This document shows positions 1 through 9,500 of a stretch of 64,000 nucleotides of DNA, one piece after another. The stretch lies in NCBI GenBank assembly GCA_900471815.1, contig UICE01000002.1:491098-555097 (forward strand), given 5' to 3'. The DNA comes from Hyphomicrobiales bacterium (GTDB lineage: Bacteria; Pseudomonadota; Alphaproteobacteria; Rhizobiales; Rhizobiaceae). The translations under genes and the position numbers were made by a program. Each line of letters opens with the position of its first letter. Position 1 is the stretch's first letter. The notes below the pieces were generated by a model. That model was not told where the DNA came from. It did no database searches and was given only the letters and a program-made list of their open reading frames with translations.

Positions 1-359
1 CGATTGACGAAGATAATTCTGCCGTCGATCATCTGAAGCGGTGCATAAACATAAAAGCCTGACATTCCTGCAAATGTTGCGAAATAATGCCGTTCTTGCC
101 CATGCAAAAATTGACCGGTCACAGTCACCGGTCGATAGTCAATATCGTGTTTTTCCGCCCACAAGCTTTCAATCTCAGTGAGCGAAGCCGGCGGTGTATG
201 GGTACGCTGTTCTATTTCCGCCAGTAGATTTTCTTTCCACTGCAGACGCTCAACCTGCCATGTCCCCAGCGCAATGAGAATGAAAAAGACAATGGAACCG
301 AGAATCAGCATGACCCAGGGAAAGCGCCGCCGCTCCATAATATTTGGACTAGTGTTCAT
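1..359 (-). CDS. SURF1 family protein, C-terminus cut by window edge
   Basis: SURF1 proteins are inner-membrane factors that help insert haem a into subunit I of cytochrome c oxidase. Translating the minus strand from the ATG at 357-359 gives about 119 residues before the window ends. A membrane segment lies at about residues 14-34 and is followed by GTWQVERLQWKE, the characteristic SURF1 start of the periplasmic loop. RPVTVTGQF and then GFYVYAPL also match the family; the second membrane helix and the C-terminus lie outside the window. The start overlaps the end of the DUF983 gene by 11 nt, so the two are probably translationally coupled. Its place downstream of the cta genes fits a role in oxidase assembly. 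Confidence 0.88.
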   Translation of the reverse strand, partial: MNTSPNIMERRRFPWVMLILGSIVFFILIALGTWQVERLQWKENLLAEIEQRTHTPPASLTEIESLWAEKHDIDYRPVTVTGQFLHGQERHYFATFAGMSGFYVYAPLQMIDGRIIFVN

Positions 360-747
360 TTGACGATGGAATATCCAGCTGGCCTTCTGCAGCCTTGTGC
401 TTGTACTGAAGGGCGATCAATACACCCTTCATCCAGCGGAGCGCCGTCAAGCACAATAAAAGTGCCAGCGGTATCCACAGCAGAAAGTGTACCCATAGCG
501 GCGGATCGACATTGACTTCCATCCACAGCGCCAGCCCGACAACGATAAAGCCGATGATCAGCATAACAAGAACTGCAGGACCGTCTCCGGAATCAATAAA
601 CGAGTAATCCAAGCCGCAACTTGTGCAGCGCTTGGCTGGAGTAATGAAGCCGTCGAATAGCTTCCCCTGCCCGCAACGAGGGCATTTGGCCTTCACTCCT
701 GCGGCGAATGGATCGACAGGCGGATAAAGCGCAGAATCTTCATTCAT
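349..747 (-). CDS. DUF983 family membrane protein
   Basis: The 132-residue protein begins with a zinc-ribbon-like module: CPRCGQGKLFDGF at about residues 22-34 and CTSCGLDY at about 41-48. Two hydrophobic helices follow (about 57-77 and 85-107), then a basic C-terminus. This is the DUF983 layout; the family often neighbours cytochrome oxidase genes in alphaproteobacteria, but its biochemical role is not settled. I chose the ATG at 747 rather than the TTG one codon upstream. The gene sits 10 nt after the L,D-transpeptidase stop and overlaps the SURF1 start, so the three are likely co-transcribed. Confidence 0.85.
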   Translation of the reverse strand: MNEDSALYPPVDPFAAGVKAKCPRCGQGKLFDGFITPAKRCTSCGLDYSFIDSGDGPAVLVMLIIGFIVVGLALWMEVNVDPPLWVHFLLWIPLALLLCLTALRWMKGVLIALQYKHKAAEGQLDIPSSNEH

Positions 748-757
748 CAAGTATCAC

Positions 758-1261
758 TCAAGGGTAAATTTCGATTGGCGTTCCATCTTGGACAAGTGCC
801 CAGATTTCATCCATCTCCGGATTAGTGACGGCTATGCACCCGTCTGTCCAGTCGATAAGTTGAAGCACCCATCCCCACCATCCGTAGCCGTTGACCGCAC
901 CGTGGATCATGATCGCACCACCCGGCGACACTCCCATCGACTTGGCTGCCGCTTTATCTCGCGCATTCGGGTAAGAAATATGGATTGACTTGTGCGCCAT
1001 ACTTTTCGGATTTCGCCAATCGAGAACGTATCGGCCTTCAGGCGTACGTTCATCGCCCTCCCATTGCTTATGGCCGACCGGCCGAGCGCCAAGTGCAATC
1101 TTGTACTCTTTAATGACCGAGCTTCCTGACAAGAGTTGCATCTTTCGCTGGGATTTTTCGACCCGCACGAGATCAACTTTCTCAGCCGCATCGGCCAATG
1201 TTCCGCTCACCAAAATGAGGCCCACCAGCACAATCAGCAGCGACACGTGTTTAGCGATCAT
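758..1261 (-). CDS. L,D-transpeptidase (YkuD/ErfK family), exported
   Basis: The YkuD catalytic signature is present as HGAVNGYG followed by DWTDGCIAVTN; the Cys of TDGC is the nucleophile and the His of MIHGA is its partner. L,D-transpeptidases cross-link peptidoglycan stem peptides or anchor proteins to them in the periplasm. I chose the ATG at 1261 because it opens a clean signal peptide (MIAKHVSLLIVLVGL, cleavage near ADA-AE). The longer frame, up to 1336, adds 25 residues without signal character that run across a strong hairpin (1298-1328). The mature protein of about 140 residues is a minimal YkuD domain. It lies between ctaE and the DUF983/SURF1 pair, an unexpected neighbour for oxidase genes. 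Confidence 0.87.
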   Translation of the reverse strand: MIAKHVSLLIVLVGLILVSGTLADAAEKVDLVRVEKSQRKMQLLSGSSVIKEYKIALGARPVGHKQWEGDERTPEGRYVLDWRNPKSMAHKSIHISYPNARDKAAAKSMGVSPGGAIMIHGAVNGYGWWGWVLQLIDWTDGCIAVTNPEMDEIWALVQDGTPIEIYP

Positions 1262-1297
1262 CGAAAATCCATGCCGCAGCAATGTGCTCAAATAATG

Positions 1298-1328
1298 AGA
1301 GCGGCCGCATTTCTGCGACCGCTCTTTT
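1298..1328. terminator. Strong hairpin between ctaE and the L,D-transpeptidase gene
   Basis: AGAGCGG-C-CGCA (1298-1309) pairs with TGCG-A-CCGCTCT (1314-1325) around a TTTC loop, giving 11 base pairs with one mismatch. On the + strand it runs into TTTT. On the - strand, the direction of the flanking genes, the tail is only CATTATT, so it may be a weak terminator or an mRNA-end stabiliser for the cta transcript. It argues that the downstream gene starts at 1261 and not inside the hairpin. Confidence 0.5.
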
Positions 1329-1348
1329 AGCATCAATACTGCCAGTTT

Positions 1349-2230
1349 TTAATGTCCAGCAGCGATCGGCGCACCCCACGATGCCCAAACATAGATCGTG
1401 AAAAACAGGAACAACCAAACCACGTCAACGAAATGCCAATACCAAGCAGCAGCTTCAAAGCCGAAATGCTTGTCAGGCGTGAAATCGCCTCGGATAGACC
1501 GAAGTAGACAGATCGCCAGGAAGATCGTTCCGATGATGACGTGGAAACCATGGAAACCAGTCGCCATGAAGAAGGTGGCACCATAGATCGAATCTTTGAA
1601 TGCAAATGGCGCATGAATGTATTCATATGCCTGAACAAACGAGAACAGAACGCCAAGGACAACGGTAAGAGCGAGACCCGTTATAAGACCTTTGCGATCA
1701 TTGTGGATCAAAGCATGGTGTGCCCAGGTCACAGTCGTGCCGGACAGCAACAGAATAACCGTGTTGTAAAGTGGCAGATGCAGTGGATCGAGAACTTCAA
1801 GTCCCTTTGGCGGCCACACACCGCCCGTAAATGTCGTGCGAGCCACCTGCTCAACTTCACCCGGGTAAAGGCTGACATCAAAAAATGCCCAGAACCAAGC
1901 GGCAAAAAACATCACTTCTGAAGCGATGAACATGATCATGCCATAGCGCAAATGCAACGACACAACGCGGGTATGGTGTCCCTGTTTGCCTTCCTTGATC
2001 GTATCCGACCACCAGCCATACATTGTGTAGAGCACAATGACCAAGCCAATGGCGAAAAGCCAAGGTGTGGTCAGATTGGCTTTGAACAGGACAAACTCGC
2101 CGCCCTTATTGTATTGCATGAAGCCAATACCGCCGAGGGCAAGGATGAATGCGCCTACCGAGGCAAGGAACGGCCAAGGACTTGGATCGATAATATGATA
2201 ATCGTGGTTCTTTTGGTGCGCTTCGGCCAT
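1349..2230 (-). CDS. ctaE: Cytochrome c oxidase subunit III
   Basis: The 293-residue protein is the third core subunit of the aa3-type haem-copper oxidase, embedded in the inner membrane; it stabilises subunit I and its proton uptake. The N-terminal HDYHIIDPSPWPF is the typical alphaproteobacterial start. Seven hydrophobic helices can be traced, with conserved segments EVMFFAAWFWAFF and TGFHGFHVIIGT and a C-terminal WHFVDVVWLFLF. The start ATG at 2230 follows a purine-rich GCGGGGG. It lies 47 nt after ctaG and is the last gene of the core oxidase set before the hairpin at 1298-1328. Confidence 0.97.
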   Translation of the reverse strand: MAEAHQKNHDYHIIDPSPWPFLASVGAFILALGGIGFMQYNKGGEFVLFKANLTTPWLFAIGLVIVLYTMYGWWSDTIKEGKQGHHTRVVSLHLRYGMIMFIASEVMFFAAWFWAFFDVSLYPGEVEQVARTTFTGGVWPPKGLEVLDPLHLPLYNTVILLLSGTTVTWAHHALIHNDRKGLITGLALTVVLGVLFSFVQAYEYIHAPFAFKDSIYGATFFMATGFHGFHVIIGTIFLAICLLRSIRGDFTPDKHFGFEAAAWYWHFVDVVWLFLFFTIYVWASWGAPIAAGH

Positions 2231-2277
2231 GTTAACCCCCGCAAGGTCTGTTTATTGCACTAGACATCAACATCTCC

Positions 2278-2904
2278 TCAGAGCTGTCCCGATGTCGTTG
2301 TCTTGTTCACCTCTGCACTGGCCGCAACGGGCGCAGGCATTGGTATCGGAAAGAAAGTGTAGGATAGCGTAATTGTGTTGACGCCTTTGAGCTCCGGCGC
2401 ATTTACAATTTCAGGATCGATAAAAAATACGACCGGCATTTCAAGATCTTCGCCCTGCTTCAAGACGGTGTCCGTAAAGCAGAAACATTCAACCTTGTTG
2501 AAATATGCGCCGGCAGCCATGGGCGTCACATTGAACAGCGCACGTCCCGAGGTCGGCTGCGATGCGACATTCCTGGCTTCATATTTAATCAGCTTGGTTT
2601 CACCGATTTTCAGCGACACGTCCCGCTGCATAGGCTTGAAATCCCATGGCAACCCGCCTGATGTATTGGCATCGAAACGCACCGTGATTGTCTTGTCGAG
2701 GATGGTGTCCGACATTTGCTCAACACGTTGTGTCGTACCGCCATAACCAGTAACCTGGCAGAACATTGCATATAATGGCACGGCAGCAAAAGCCATGCCG
2801 ACCATCCCAAAGAAAAACGCCAGACAAGAAATCGCGATCGTCCGGTCTGAAACCTTACGTTTTGCCACTAGAACTTCTTTATCAGAGCCCGTTTCCATGC
2901 TCAT
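2278..2904 (-). CDS. ctaG: Cytochrome c oxidase assembly protein CtaG (Cox11), CuB insertion
   Basis: CtaG/Cox11 delivers copper to the CuB site of subunit I. The 208-residue product has one N-terminal membrane helix (about residues 23-45) ending in [18 protein letters not shown], then a periplasmic domain with the copper-binding ECFCF motif (Cys at about 140 and 142) and FFIDPEI. I chose the ATG at 2904 because its A is the last base of the TGA of the upstream small gene (TGATG coupling). The longer open frame to 2946 only runs through that gene in another frame. Confidence 0.95.
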   Translation of the reverse strand: MSMETGSDKEVLVAKRKVSDRTIAISCLAFFFGMVGMAFAAVPLYAMFCQVTGYGGTTQRVEQMSDTILDKTITVRFDANTSGGLPWDFKPMQRDVSLKIGETKLIKYEARNVASQPTSGRALFNVTPMAAGAYFNKVECFCFTDTVLKQGEDLEMPVVFFIDPEIVNAPELKGVNTITLSYTFFPIPMPAPVAASAEVNKTTTSGQL

Positions 2905-3059
2905 CACATAGGCCTGTTCAGGATATTGGCACCAAGCTTGGCCCACGTACCAACATAAACGATAAGGACGAAAGCTGCGAGCGCAAGCGCAAGTGCGAGC
3001 GAGCGGCTGCGTCGAGCGCGCTTCTGCTTGTCACTTAATGTTATGCGGTCATCACTCAT
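2904..3059 (-). CDS. Small single-span membrane protein between ctaB and ctaG (CoxF-like position)
   Basis: This 51-residue gene starts with the ATG at 3057-3059, immediately after the ctaB stop, and ends in a TGA sharing one base with the ctaG start. The protein has a basic N-terminus ([12 protein letters not shown]), one hydrophobic helix rich in Leu and Ala (about residues 19-38), and the tail [13 protein letters not shown]. Short ORFs of this kind occupy the same slot in rhizobial cta operons and are often named CoxF; the function is unknown. The tight coupling on both sides suggests it is translated. An assembly-factor role is inference from position. Confidence 0.75.
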   Translation of the reverse strand: MSDDRITLSDKQKRARRSRSLALALALAAFVLIVYVGTWAKLGANILNRPM

Positions 3060-4004
3060 TTAAACACCCAGAACCAGAAGTGCTTTACGCACAAGTATCT
3101 CGCCGAGCAGGACGGCGTAGAGACTGAAGAGATAGAAGATGGAAAATGCGAACATTTTCTTTGCAGGCTTGATCATTGGCTCGCCGATTTCCGCGCGCCA
3201 CACGGTCCAGGCGTAAACCAAAAACGCAAAGCCCATCGCAATCGAAAACACGCCATAAACGGGTCCAGCGAAACCCATAATCCAAGGCAGAACCGCCACC
3301 GGCGCAACCAGAATTGTATATAGCCAGATCTGAAACTTCGTTGAAGCTTCGCCCATGACATTGGGCATCATCGGGATTTTAGCTTTCTCGTAATCATCGG
3401 ACATGAACAGCGACAGCGCCCAGAAATGGGGTGGCGTCCATAGAAAGATAATCAGAAAAAGAACAATGCTTTCCATGCTGACCGAACCAGTCACAGCAGC
3501 CCAGCCAATCATTGGCGGGAAAGCCCCTGCCGCGCCGCCAATAACGATGTTTTGCGGTGTAGAGCGCTTCAGCCACATCGTATAAACGACGGCGTAGAAG
3601 AAGATCGTGAAGGCCAGCAAGAACGCCGACAGCAAATTGACAAACAGACCGAGGGTCAAAACGGAGAAAATTGAAAGCAGCAGGCCGAAAGTCAGCGCTT
3701 CATCGCGGGAGAGCCGGCCAGCTGGTATTGGACGTTTGGCTGTGCGCTTCATCACCGCGTCAATATCGGCATCATACCACATATTGAGAGCGCCGGAGGC
3801 GCCAGCGCCAACAGCGATGCAAAGGATCGCAATGGCGGCAATTATCGGATTAATGTGGCCCGGCGCTGCCATCAAACCAACAAAACCCGTAAACACGACC
3901 AGCGACATGACGCGTGGTTTAAGAAGCGCAATATAGTCTGATGCACTGGCTTCAGAGAGGCCAATGTTTGCATCCAGTGTTGCGTGTTTCTCAATCAATG
4001 ACAT
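3060..4004 (-). CDS. ctaB: Protoheme IX farnesyltransferase (haem O synthase)
   Basis: CtaB adds a farnesyl group to haem B to make haem O, the precursor of haem A for the oxidase. The 314-residue polytopic protein carries the UbiA-superfamily Asp motif [15 protein letters not shown] (about residues 74-88), the downstream KRPIPAGRL, and the cytoplasmic-loop motif [30 protein letters not shown] is also conserved. The gene stops one base before the small membrane protein gene starts and follows ctaD by 77 nt. Confidence 0.96.
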   Translation of the reverse strand: MSLIEKHATLDANIGLSEASASDYIALLKPRVMSLVVFTGFVGLMAAPGHINPIIAAIAILCIAVGAGASGALNMWYDADIDAVMKRTAKRPIPAGRLSRDEALTFGLLLSIFSVLTLGLFVNLLSAFLLAFTIFFYAVVYTMWLKRSTPQNIVIGGAAGAFPPMIGWAAVTGSVSMESIVLFLIIFLWTPPHFWALSLFMSDDYEKAKIPMMPNVMGEASTKFQIWLYTILVAPVAVLPWIMGFAGPVYGVFSIAMGFAFLVYAWTVWRAEIGEPMIKPAKKMFAFSIFYLFSLYAVLLGEILVRKALLVLGV

Positions 4005-4081
4005 GCGCTCGATCTTACAAAAGTTCAGTTTCGTTCAGGAGATAACCGGACTGTATGAATCAGCCCGGTTATCATGATCAT

Positions 4082-5782
<1,701 letters not shown>

Positions 5783-6652
5783 TTAGTTGCCAGCCACATT
5801 GATATTCTTGCCATCATCGATTGATGCAGCGAGTGTCTTATAGGCTCCCGGCAAATCACTGCCAGCGGCCGCGTACCATGCGTTGTACTGCTGCTCCGAT
5901 ACGACACGGATCGCGATAGGCATGAAAGCATGATCTTTGCCGCAGATTTCCGAGCACTGGCCGTAATAGAGGCCTTCTTTGTCAGCCTTGAACCATGTCT
6001 CATTCATGCGACCCGGCACAGCGTCAATCTTGACGCCGAATGCAGGCATTGCGAAAGCATGAATGACGTCAGCGCCAGTCGCAAGGATGCGAACAGTCGT
6101 ATTCACCGGAACGACCATTTCATTATCCACAGCCAAGAGCCGCGGATAGGCCTTGATGTCTGCCTTACCTGCAGTTGCGCGGTCGGCATCCTTGAGAATC
6201 AGCGAATCAAATGAAAGCGGCGCTTCATTGGCTTGGTATTCGTAGCCCCAGTACCACTGGTATCCCGTTGCCTTGATCGTCAGCTTGGGATCTTCAGGCG
6301 AATATTGCGCCGTCAGCAACTGGAATGATGGAATGGCAAGGAAAAGAAGAATAACGACAGGACCGACAGTCCAGACGATCTCAACAGCAGTATTGTGGCT
6401 CGTCTTTGACGGAACGGGATTGGCACTGGCGCGATAGCGGAACATCACCCAGGCCAGCAATATCATCACAAAAATCGTGATTGGAATGATAAACCACAGC
6501 GTATAGTGCTCAAACCAGACGATCTGCTCCATAATGCCGGATGCAGCTGGCTGGAATGTCATTTGCCATGGCTCTGGTTGCGCCGCGATGGCCGTACCGG
6601 CACTCAGGAAGCTACCCAGGACACCGGCCAGCTTGACAATATTCTTCTTCAC
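5783..6652 (-). CDS. ctaC: Cytochrome c oxidase subunit II (CuA)
   Basis: Subunit II accepts electrons from cytochrome c through the binuclear CuA centre. The 289-residue precursor has a signal peptide (about 1-23), two membrane helices (about 50-72 and 93-115), the aromatic GYQWYWGYEY patch at about 130-139, and the CuA ligands H198, C233, E235, C237, H241 and M244 in IHAFAMPAFG and GQCSEICGKDHAFM. It is the first gene of the cta cluster, with 39 nt between its stop and the ctaD start. The region upstream (6653 onward) must hold the promoter, which I could not fix. Confidence 0.97.
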   Translation of the reverse strand: MKKNIVKLAGVLGSFLSAGTAIAAQPEPWQMTFQPAASGIMEQIVWFEHYTLWFIIPITIFVMILLAWVMFRYRASANPVPSKTSHNTAVEIVWTVGPVVILLFLAIPSFQLLTAQYSPEDPKLTIKATGYQWYWGYEYQANEAPLSFDSLILKDADRATAGKADIKAYPRLLAVDNEMVVPVNTTVRILATGADVIHAFAMPAFGVKIDAVPGRMNETWFKADKEGLYYGQCSEICGKDHAFMPIAIRVVSEQQYNAWYAAAGSDLPGAYKTLAASIDDGKNINVAGN

Positions 6653-6883
6653 CTAGAGATCTCCCGAATGAAGCATCAGTTCCATACGTTAATGCCGGAC
6701 GTTCGAGGCCCGGTCGCATGTCGCGTTCAAACCACACATTAGCCTACATCGCAAGGAAGGCGAACGTGATCTCATGCGGCATTTTTGCGCGCAGCTTGTC
6801 ATCGAAATGCGCCAACCTATGAAAGTTGCGATTTTTTAACGCTAGCTCACCATTTTCCGGGATAAGTATGAAGGAGGCCCACA
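6653..6883. other. Divergent intergenic region between ctaC and the ialB-like gene
   Basis: Together with the small ORF that follows, this forms a gap of about 350 nt between ctaC (-) and the IalB-like gene (+). It should hold both promoters. I see no convincing -35/-10 pair, no repeat and no long open frame. The only clear signal is the AGGAGG at 6871-6876 feeding the ATG at 6884. Confidence 0.4.
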
Positions 6884-6988
6884 ATGCAGCCATTTTTGCA
6901 TTACAACACAAGATTGGCTGTCATACCTTGGGGAGTGTTCGTGCAGCATTCTTTTCATCCGGTTCCCGGCGGTCTAACGTCTGGATGA
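6884..6988 (+). CDS. Possible 34-residue leader ORF upstream of the ialB-like gene
   Basis: A perfect AGGAGG sits eight bases upstream of the ATG at 6884, better than the ribosome site of any large gene nearby. The frame runs 34 codons (starts MQPFLHYNTRLAVIPWG) and stops at 6986-6988, 17 nt before the ATG of the IalB-like gene. The sequence has no signal peptide and no recognised domain. It could be a leader peptide that couples to the next gene, a small protein, or a chance site. Composition gives no decisive clue. Confidence 0.35.
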   Translation: MQPFLHYNTRLAVIPWGVFVQHSFHPVPGGLTSG

Positions 6989-7005
6989 TTCGTTTTGGAG
7001 CCACC

Positions 7006-7524
7006 ATGTCCATTTTAGCCCTTCGCAATATAGCTGCTGGTATTTTTGCCCTGTCCCTGACTGCCCTTTCCGGCAGCGCACTGGCAGCGCCGCAAAGCGG
7101 GACTGTCAAATCAACCCACGGTGCCTGGTCTATTCTTTGCGATACGCCGGCAGGCGCAAAATCAGAACAATGCGCGCTCATCCAGAACGTTGTCGCTGCA
7201 GATCGTCCCGAAATGGGTCTTTCCGTGGTGGTGCTGAAAACCGCCGACAACAAAGCAAAGATATTGCGCGTCCTTGCTCCGCTGGGCGTTCTCCTTCCGA
7301 ATGGTCTTGGTCTTAATGTTGACGGCAAGGATATTGGCCGCGCTTATTTCGTGCGCTGCTTTGAAGATGGCTGTTACGCGGAAGTCATTTTGGAAGAACA
7401 GCTGGTTCAGACCCTCAAAACCGGCAAGGCTGCAACCTTCATCGTGTTCCAGACGCCTGAAGAGGGTATCGGCATTCCGGTGGAGCTCAACGGTTTCGGC
7501 GAAGGCTTCGACGCCCTCCCCTGA
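7006..7524 (+). CDS. Invasion-associated locus B (IalB) family protein
   Basis: The 172-residue product has a signal peptide (about 1-28, ending SALA-AP) and an IalB domain: HGAWSILCDTP, SEQCALIQNVV, then ADNKAKILRVLAPLG and VRCFEDGCYAEVILEE. Paired cysteines (about 46 and 57; about 120 and 125) suggest periplasmic disulfides. The family is named after a Bartonella invasion protein, but most members in free-living alphaproteobacteria have no proven role. I chose the ATG at 7006 because TTTTGGAG precedes it and the signal peptide begins there. The open frame extends upstream to 6826 without signal-peptide sense. Confidence 0.88.
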   Translation: MSILALRNIAAGIFALSLTALSGSALAAPQSGTVKSTHGAWSILCDTPAGAKSEQCALIQNVVAADRPEMGLSVVVLKTADNKAKILRVLAPLGVLLPNGLGLNVDGKDIGRAYFVRCFEDGCYAEVILEEQLVQTLKTGKAATFIVFQTPEEGIGIPVELNGFGEGFDALP

Positions 7525-7604
7525 TCTTTCCTTAAGATAGCGGTTGTCGCGCGCAGCCCGAAGGCTTACATCCGGTACACCCAAATGAAACCGGACCGGA
7601 TATA

Positions 7605-9017
7605 ATGAAAAGCCTGATCGATAGTTTCGATGCACCTCGCGAAAAAATTCTGGATACTGTCAAGCAGTCGCTGAAGGGCGCTGATGATGGCGAATTGTTC
7701 ATCGAGTATCGCGAATCGGAAGGTCTCGTCTTCGACAATGGCCGGCTGAAGAACGGCTCTTTCAATCAGGATCAAGGTTTTGGGCTTCGCGCTGTGGCAG
7801 GTGATGCCGTGGGCTATGCTCATGCCGGTGAACTATCGCTGGGCGCGTTAAAACGCGCTGCCGATGCTGCCTCTGCGGTCACGACCGGCTATGCCGGCGC
7901 ATATACGGCGGCGCCCCCCGGAACCAATAGCAGCCTGTACAGCGACGAAAACCCGCTTGGGTCACCCGGCTTTGAAGCCAAGGTGAAATTGCTGCAGGAA
8001 ATCGACGCCTATCTGCGTGCCAAAGACCCCAAAGTTCGACAAGTCTCCGTGTCGCTGGCCGGATCATGGCAGCAAGTCGAGATTTTGCGGGCCGATGGCC
8101 ATTTCGTTCGCGATGTTCGCCCGATGGTGCGCCTGAATGTTTCGGTTGTCGTGGGAAGTGGTGACCGGCAGGAAAGCGGCACTTATGGCGCTGGCGGACG
8201 CAAGGGGTTTGGCGAATTCATTGCCACCGATAAATGGCAATATGCTGCAGATGAAGCACTGCGTCAGGCGCTGGTCAACCTTGAAGCCATTCCAGCTCCA
8301 GCCGGTACGTTCGATATCGTTCTTTCAAGCGGATGGCCTGGCGTCATGCTGCACGAGGCCGTGGGTCACGGCCTCGAAGGTGATTTCAACCGAAAAAAGA
8401 CATCTGCGTTTGCCGGTCTGCTTGGCCAGCAAGTGGCTTCCAAAGGCGTAACAGTGGTCGATGACGGTACGATTTCGGAACGCCGCGGCTCGCTTACCGT
8501 TGACGATGAAGGAATGCCGACAAACAAGACCGTGCTGATCGATGACGGTATTCTTGTCGGCTATATGCAGGATCGCCAGAATGCGCGGCTGATGGGCATG
8601 CAACCCACCGGCAATGGACGGCGCGAATCATATGCCCATGCGCCAATGCCCCGCATGACCAATACTTATATGCTTGGCGGCGATAAAACGCCTGAAGAGA
8701 TTATCGCATCCGTGAAAAAAGGCATCTATGCGGTGTCGTTCGGTGGCGGGCAAGTTGATATAACGTCAGGCAAGTTCGTTTTCGGCTGTACCGAAGCCTA
8801 TATGATCGAAAACGGAAAAATCGGCGCGCCTGTCAAAGGTGCAATGCTTATCGGTAATGGCCCTGACGCGATGCAGAGAATATCGATGGTCGGCAATGAT
8901 TTGCAACTCGATACCGGTATCGGCAATTGTGGCAAAGGCGGTCAATGGGTGCCTGTTGGCGTAGGCCAGCCCCATTTGCGCATGGATCAGATGACCGTAG
9001 GCGGAACCTCGGTTTAA
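7605..9017 (+). CDS. tldD: Metalloprotease TldD
   Basis: TldD forms a heterodimeric zinc protease with TldE/PmbA that degrades unfolded peptides; it is known from microcin maturation and CcdA antitoxin turnover. The 470-residue length is standard. The catalytic motif HEAVGHGLEGD lies at about residues 250-260 (HExxxH zinc ligands). Also conserved are DDEGMPT, RRESYAHAPMPRMTNT and a C-terminal GKFVFGCTEAY plus GNCGKGGQWVPVGVGQP. No pmbA partner is in the window. The gene ends 25 nt before an excellent intrinsic terminator, so it is probably transcribed alone or with the ialB-like gene. Confidence 0.97.
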   Translation: MKSLIDSFDAPREKILDTVKQSLKGADDGELFIEYRESEGLVFDNGRLKNGSFNQDQGFGLRAVAGDAVGYAHAGELSLGALKRAADAASAVTTGYAGAYTAAPPGTNSSLYSDENPLGSPGFEAKVKLLQEIDAYLRAKDPKVRQVSVSLAGSWQQVEILRADGHFVRDVRPMVRLNVSVVVGSGDRQESGTYGAGGRKGFGEFIATDKWQYAADEALRQALVNLEAIPAPAGTFDIVLSSGWPGVMLHEAVGHGLEGDFNRKKTSAFAGLLGQQVASKGVTVVDDGTISERRGSLTVDDEGMPTNKTVLIDDGILVGYMQDRQNARLMGMQPTGNGRRESYAHAPMPRMTNTYMLGGDKTPEEIIASVKKGIYAVSFGGGQVDITSGKFVFGCTEAYMIENGKIGAPVKGAMLIGNGPDAMQRISMVGNDLQLDTGIGNCGKGGQWVPVGVGQPHLRMDQMTVGGTSV

Positions 9018-9042
9018 TCTTCCCAATCGATTTTCAAAGAAC

Positions 9043-9076
9043 GCGGGTGTGGCGATCCCTTGCCACGCCCGCTTTT
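9043..9076 (+). terminator. Rho-independent terminator of tldD
   Basis: The arm at 9043-9053 (GCGGGTGTGGC) pairs with 9062-9072 (GCCACGCCCGC), eleven base pairs with one G-U, around an eight-base loop, followed by TTTT. It lies 25 nt downstream of the tldD stop on the same strand. Confidence 0.85.
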
Positions 9077-9100
9077 GCGTCTGGCTATTGAGATGGTGGG

Positions 9101-9451
9101 AAAGACGGGCGGTCATTGAAGCGCGTCTTTGTAGTATGTAAAGCGATCCGAAGACCGCCCGTCCGGCGATTTTGCATTCTGTCCGTTCCGCTTGGGAGGC
9201 CTCGGCTACCCAAGGAGTGCCATTTGCAGCGCGCCATGCGTTAGCCTTGCGCCCCTTAAAGTGCTCGTCCAGCACACGCCGTTCCTAGTAACGGCAGGGG
9301 AACCCTTGGACAGAACGTCCCCGGATAGCGGGTCCGTAACCCGCCATCGGAGGCGCCCATCCTTCCCCAAACTTCGAACGGCTCCGGAAGCTGTTCCCCG
9401 CAGGAAGGACAGGAGCAGAATAGTTCAGTGCCAGAGCTGTTGGATAAGTTT
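9101..9451 (-). ncRNA. Candidate structured RNA of unknown family
   Basis: This part of the 9018-9736 gap has no credible coding frame but an unusual density of inverted repeats: GCCGTT/AACGGC (9278-9295), GTGCT/AGCAC (9261-9275), GGAC/GTCC (9308-9320), a stacked CCG-AT/ATCGG plus GCGGG/CCCGC stem (9321-9350), and a long-range GGGGAAC/GTTCCCC helix (9297-9303 with 9393-9399) closing over them. On the - strand a promoter-like pair lies just upstream, and a perfect 11-bp inverted repeat (9104-9114 with 9153-9163) followed by TTT lies at the far end. The transcript would be about 340 nt. Motifs of RNase P RNA, tmRNA, SRP RNA or known riboswitches were not found. The strand and the ends are guesses. 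Confidence 0.3.
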
Positions 9452-9457
9452 GTCGAG

Positions 9458-9486
9458 ATTATTTTTGGAAAGTCTGATTTGCACAA
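9458..9486 (-). promoter_or_regulatory. Sigma-70-like promoter reading into the structured region
   Basis: On the minus strand TTGTGC (9481-9486) and AATAAT (9458-9463) are separated by exactly 17 nt. The -10 matches consensus at five of six positions; the -35 matches only its TTG core. The expected start is near 9451. A chance match is possible in AT-rich sequence. Confidence 0.35.
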
Positions 9487-9500
9487 GCTAAGTGCGCGCC

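Noticed and set aside
8766..9275. Open frame of 169 codons on the - strand running from tldD into the gap
   Set aside because: Most of it is antisense to tldD; the part in the gap lacks conservation clues and runs over the hairpins of the candidate RNA and the tldD terminator.
9101..9451. RNase P RNA, tmRNA, SRP RNA or 6S RNA in the structured gap
   Set aside because: The GAGGAAAGTCC core, a tag-peptide frame, the SRP GGAAGG tetraloop context and a rod-like 6S fold were looked for on both strands and not found, so no known family is claimed.
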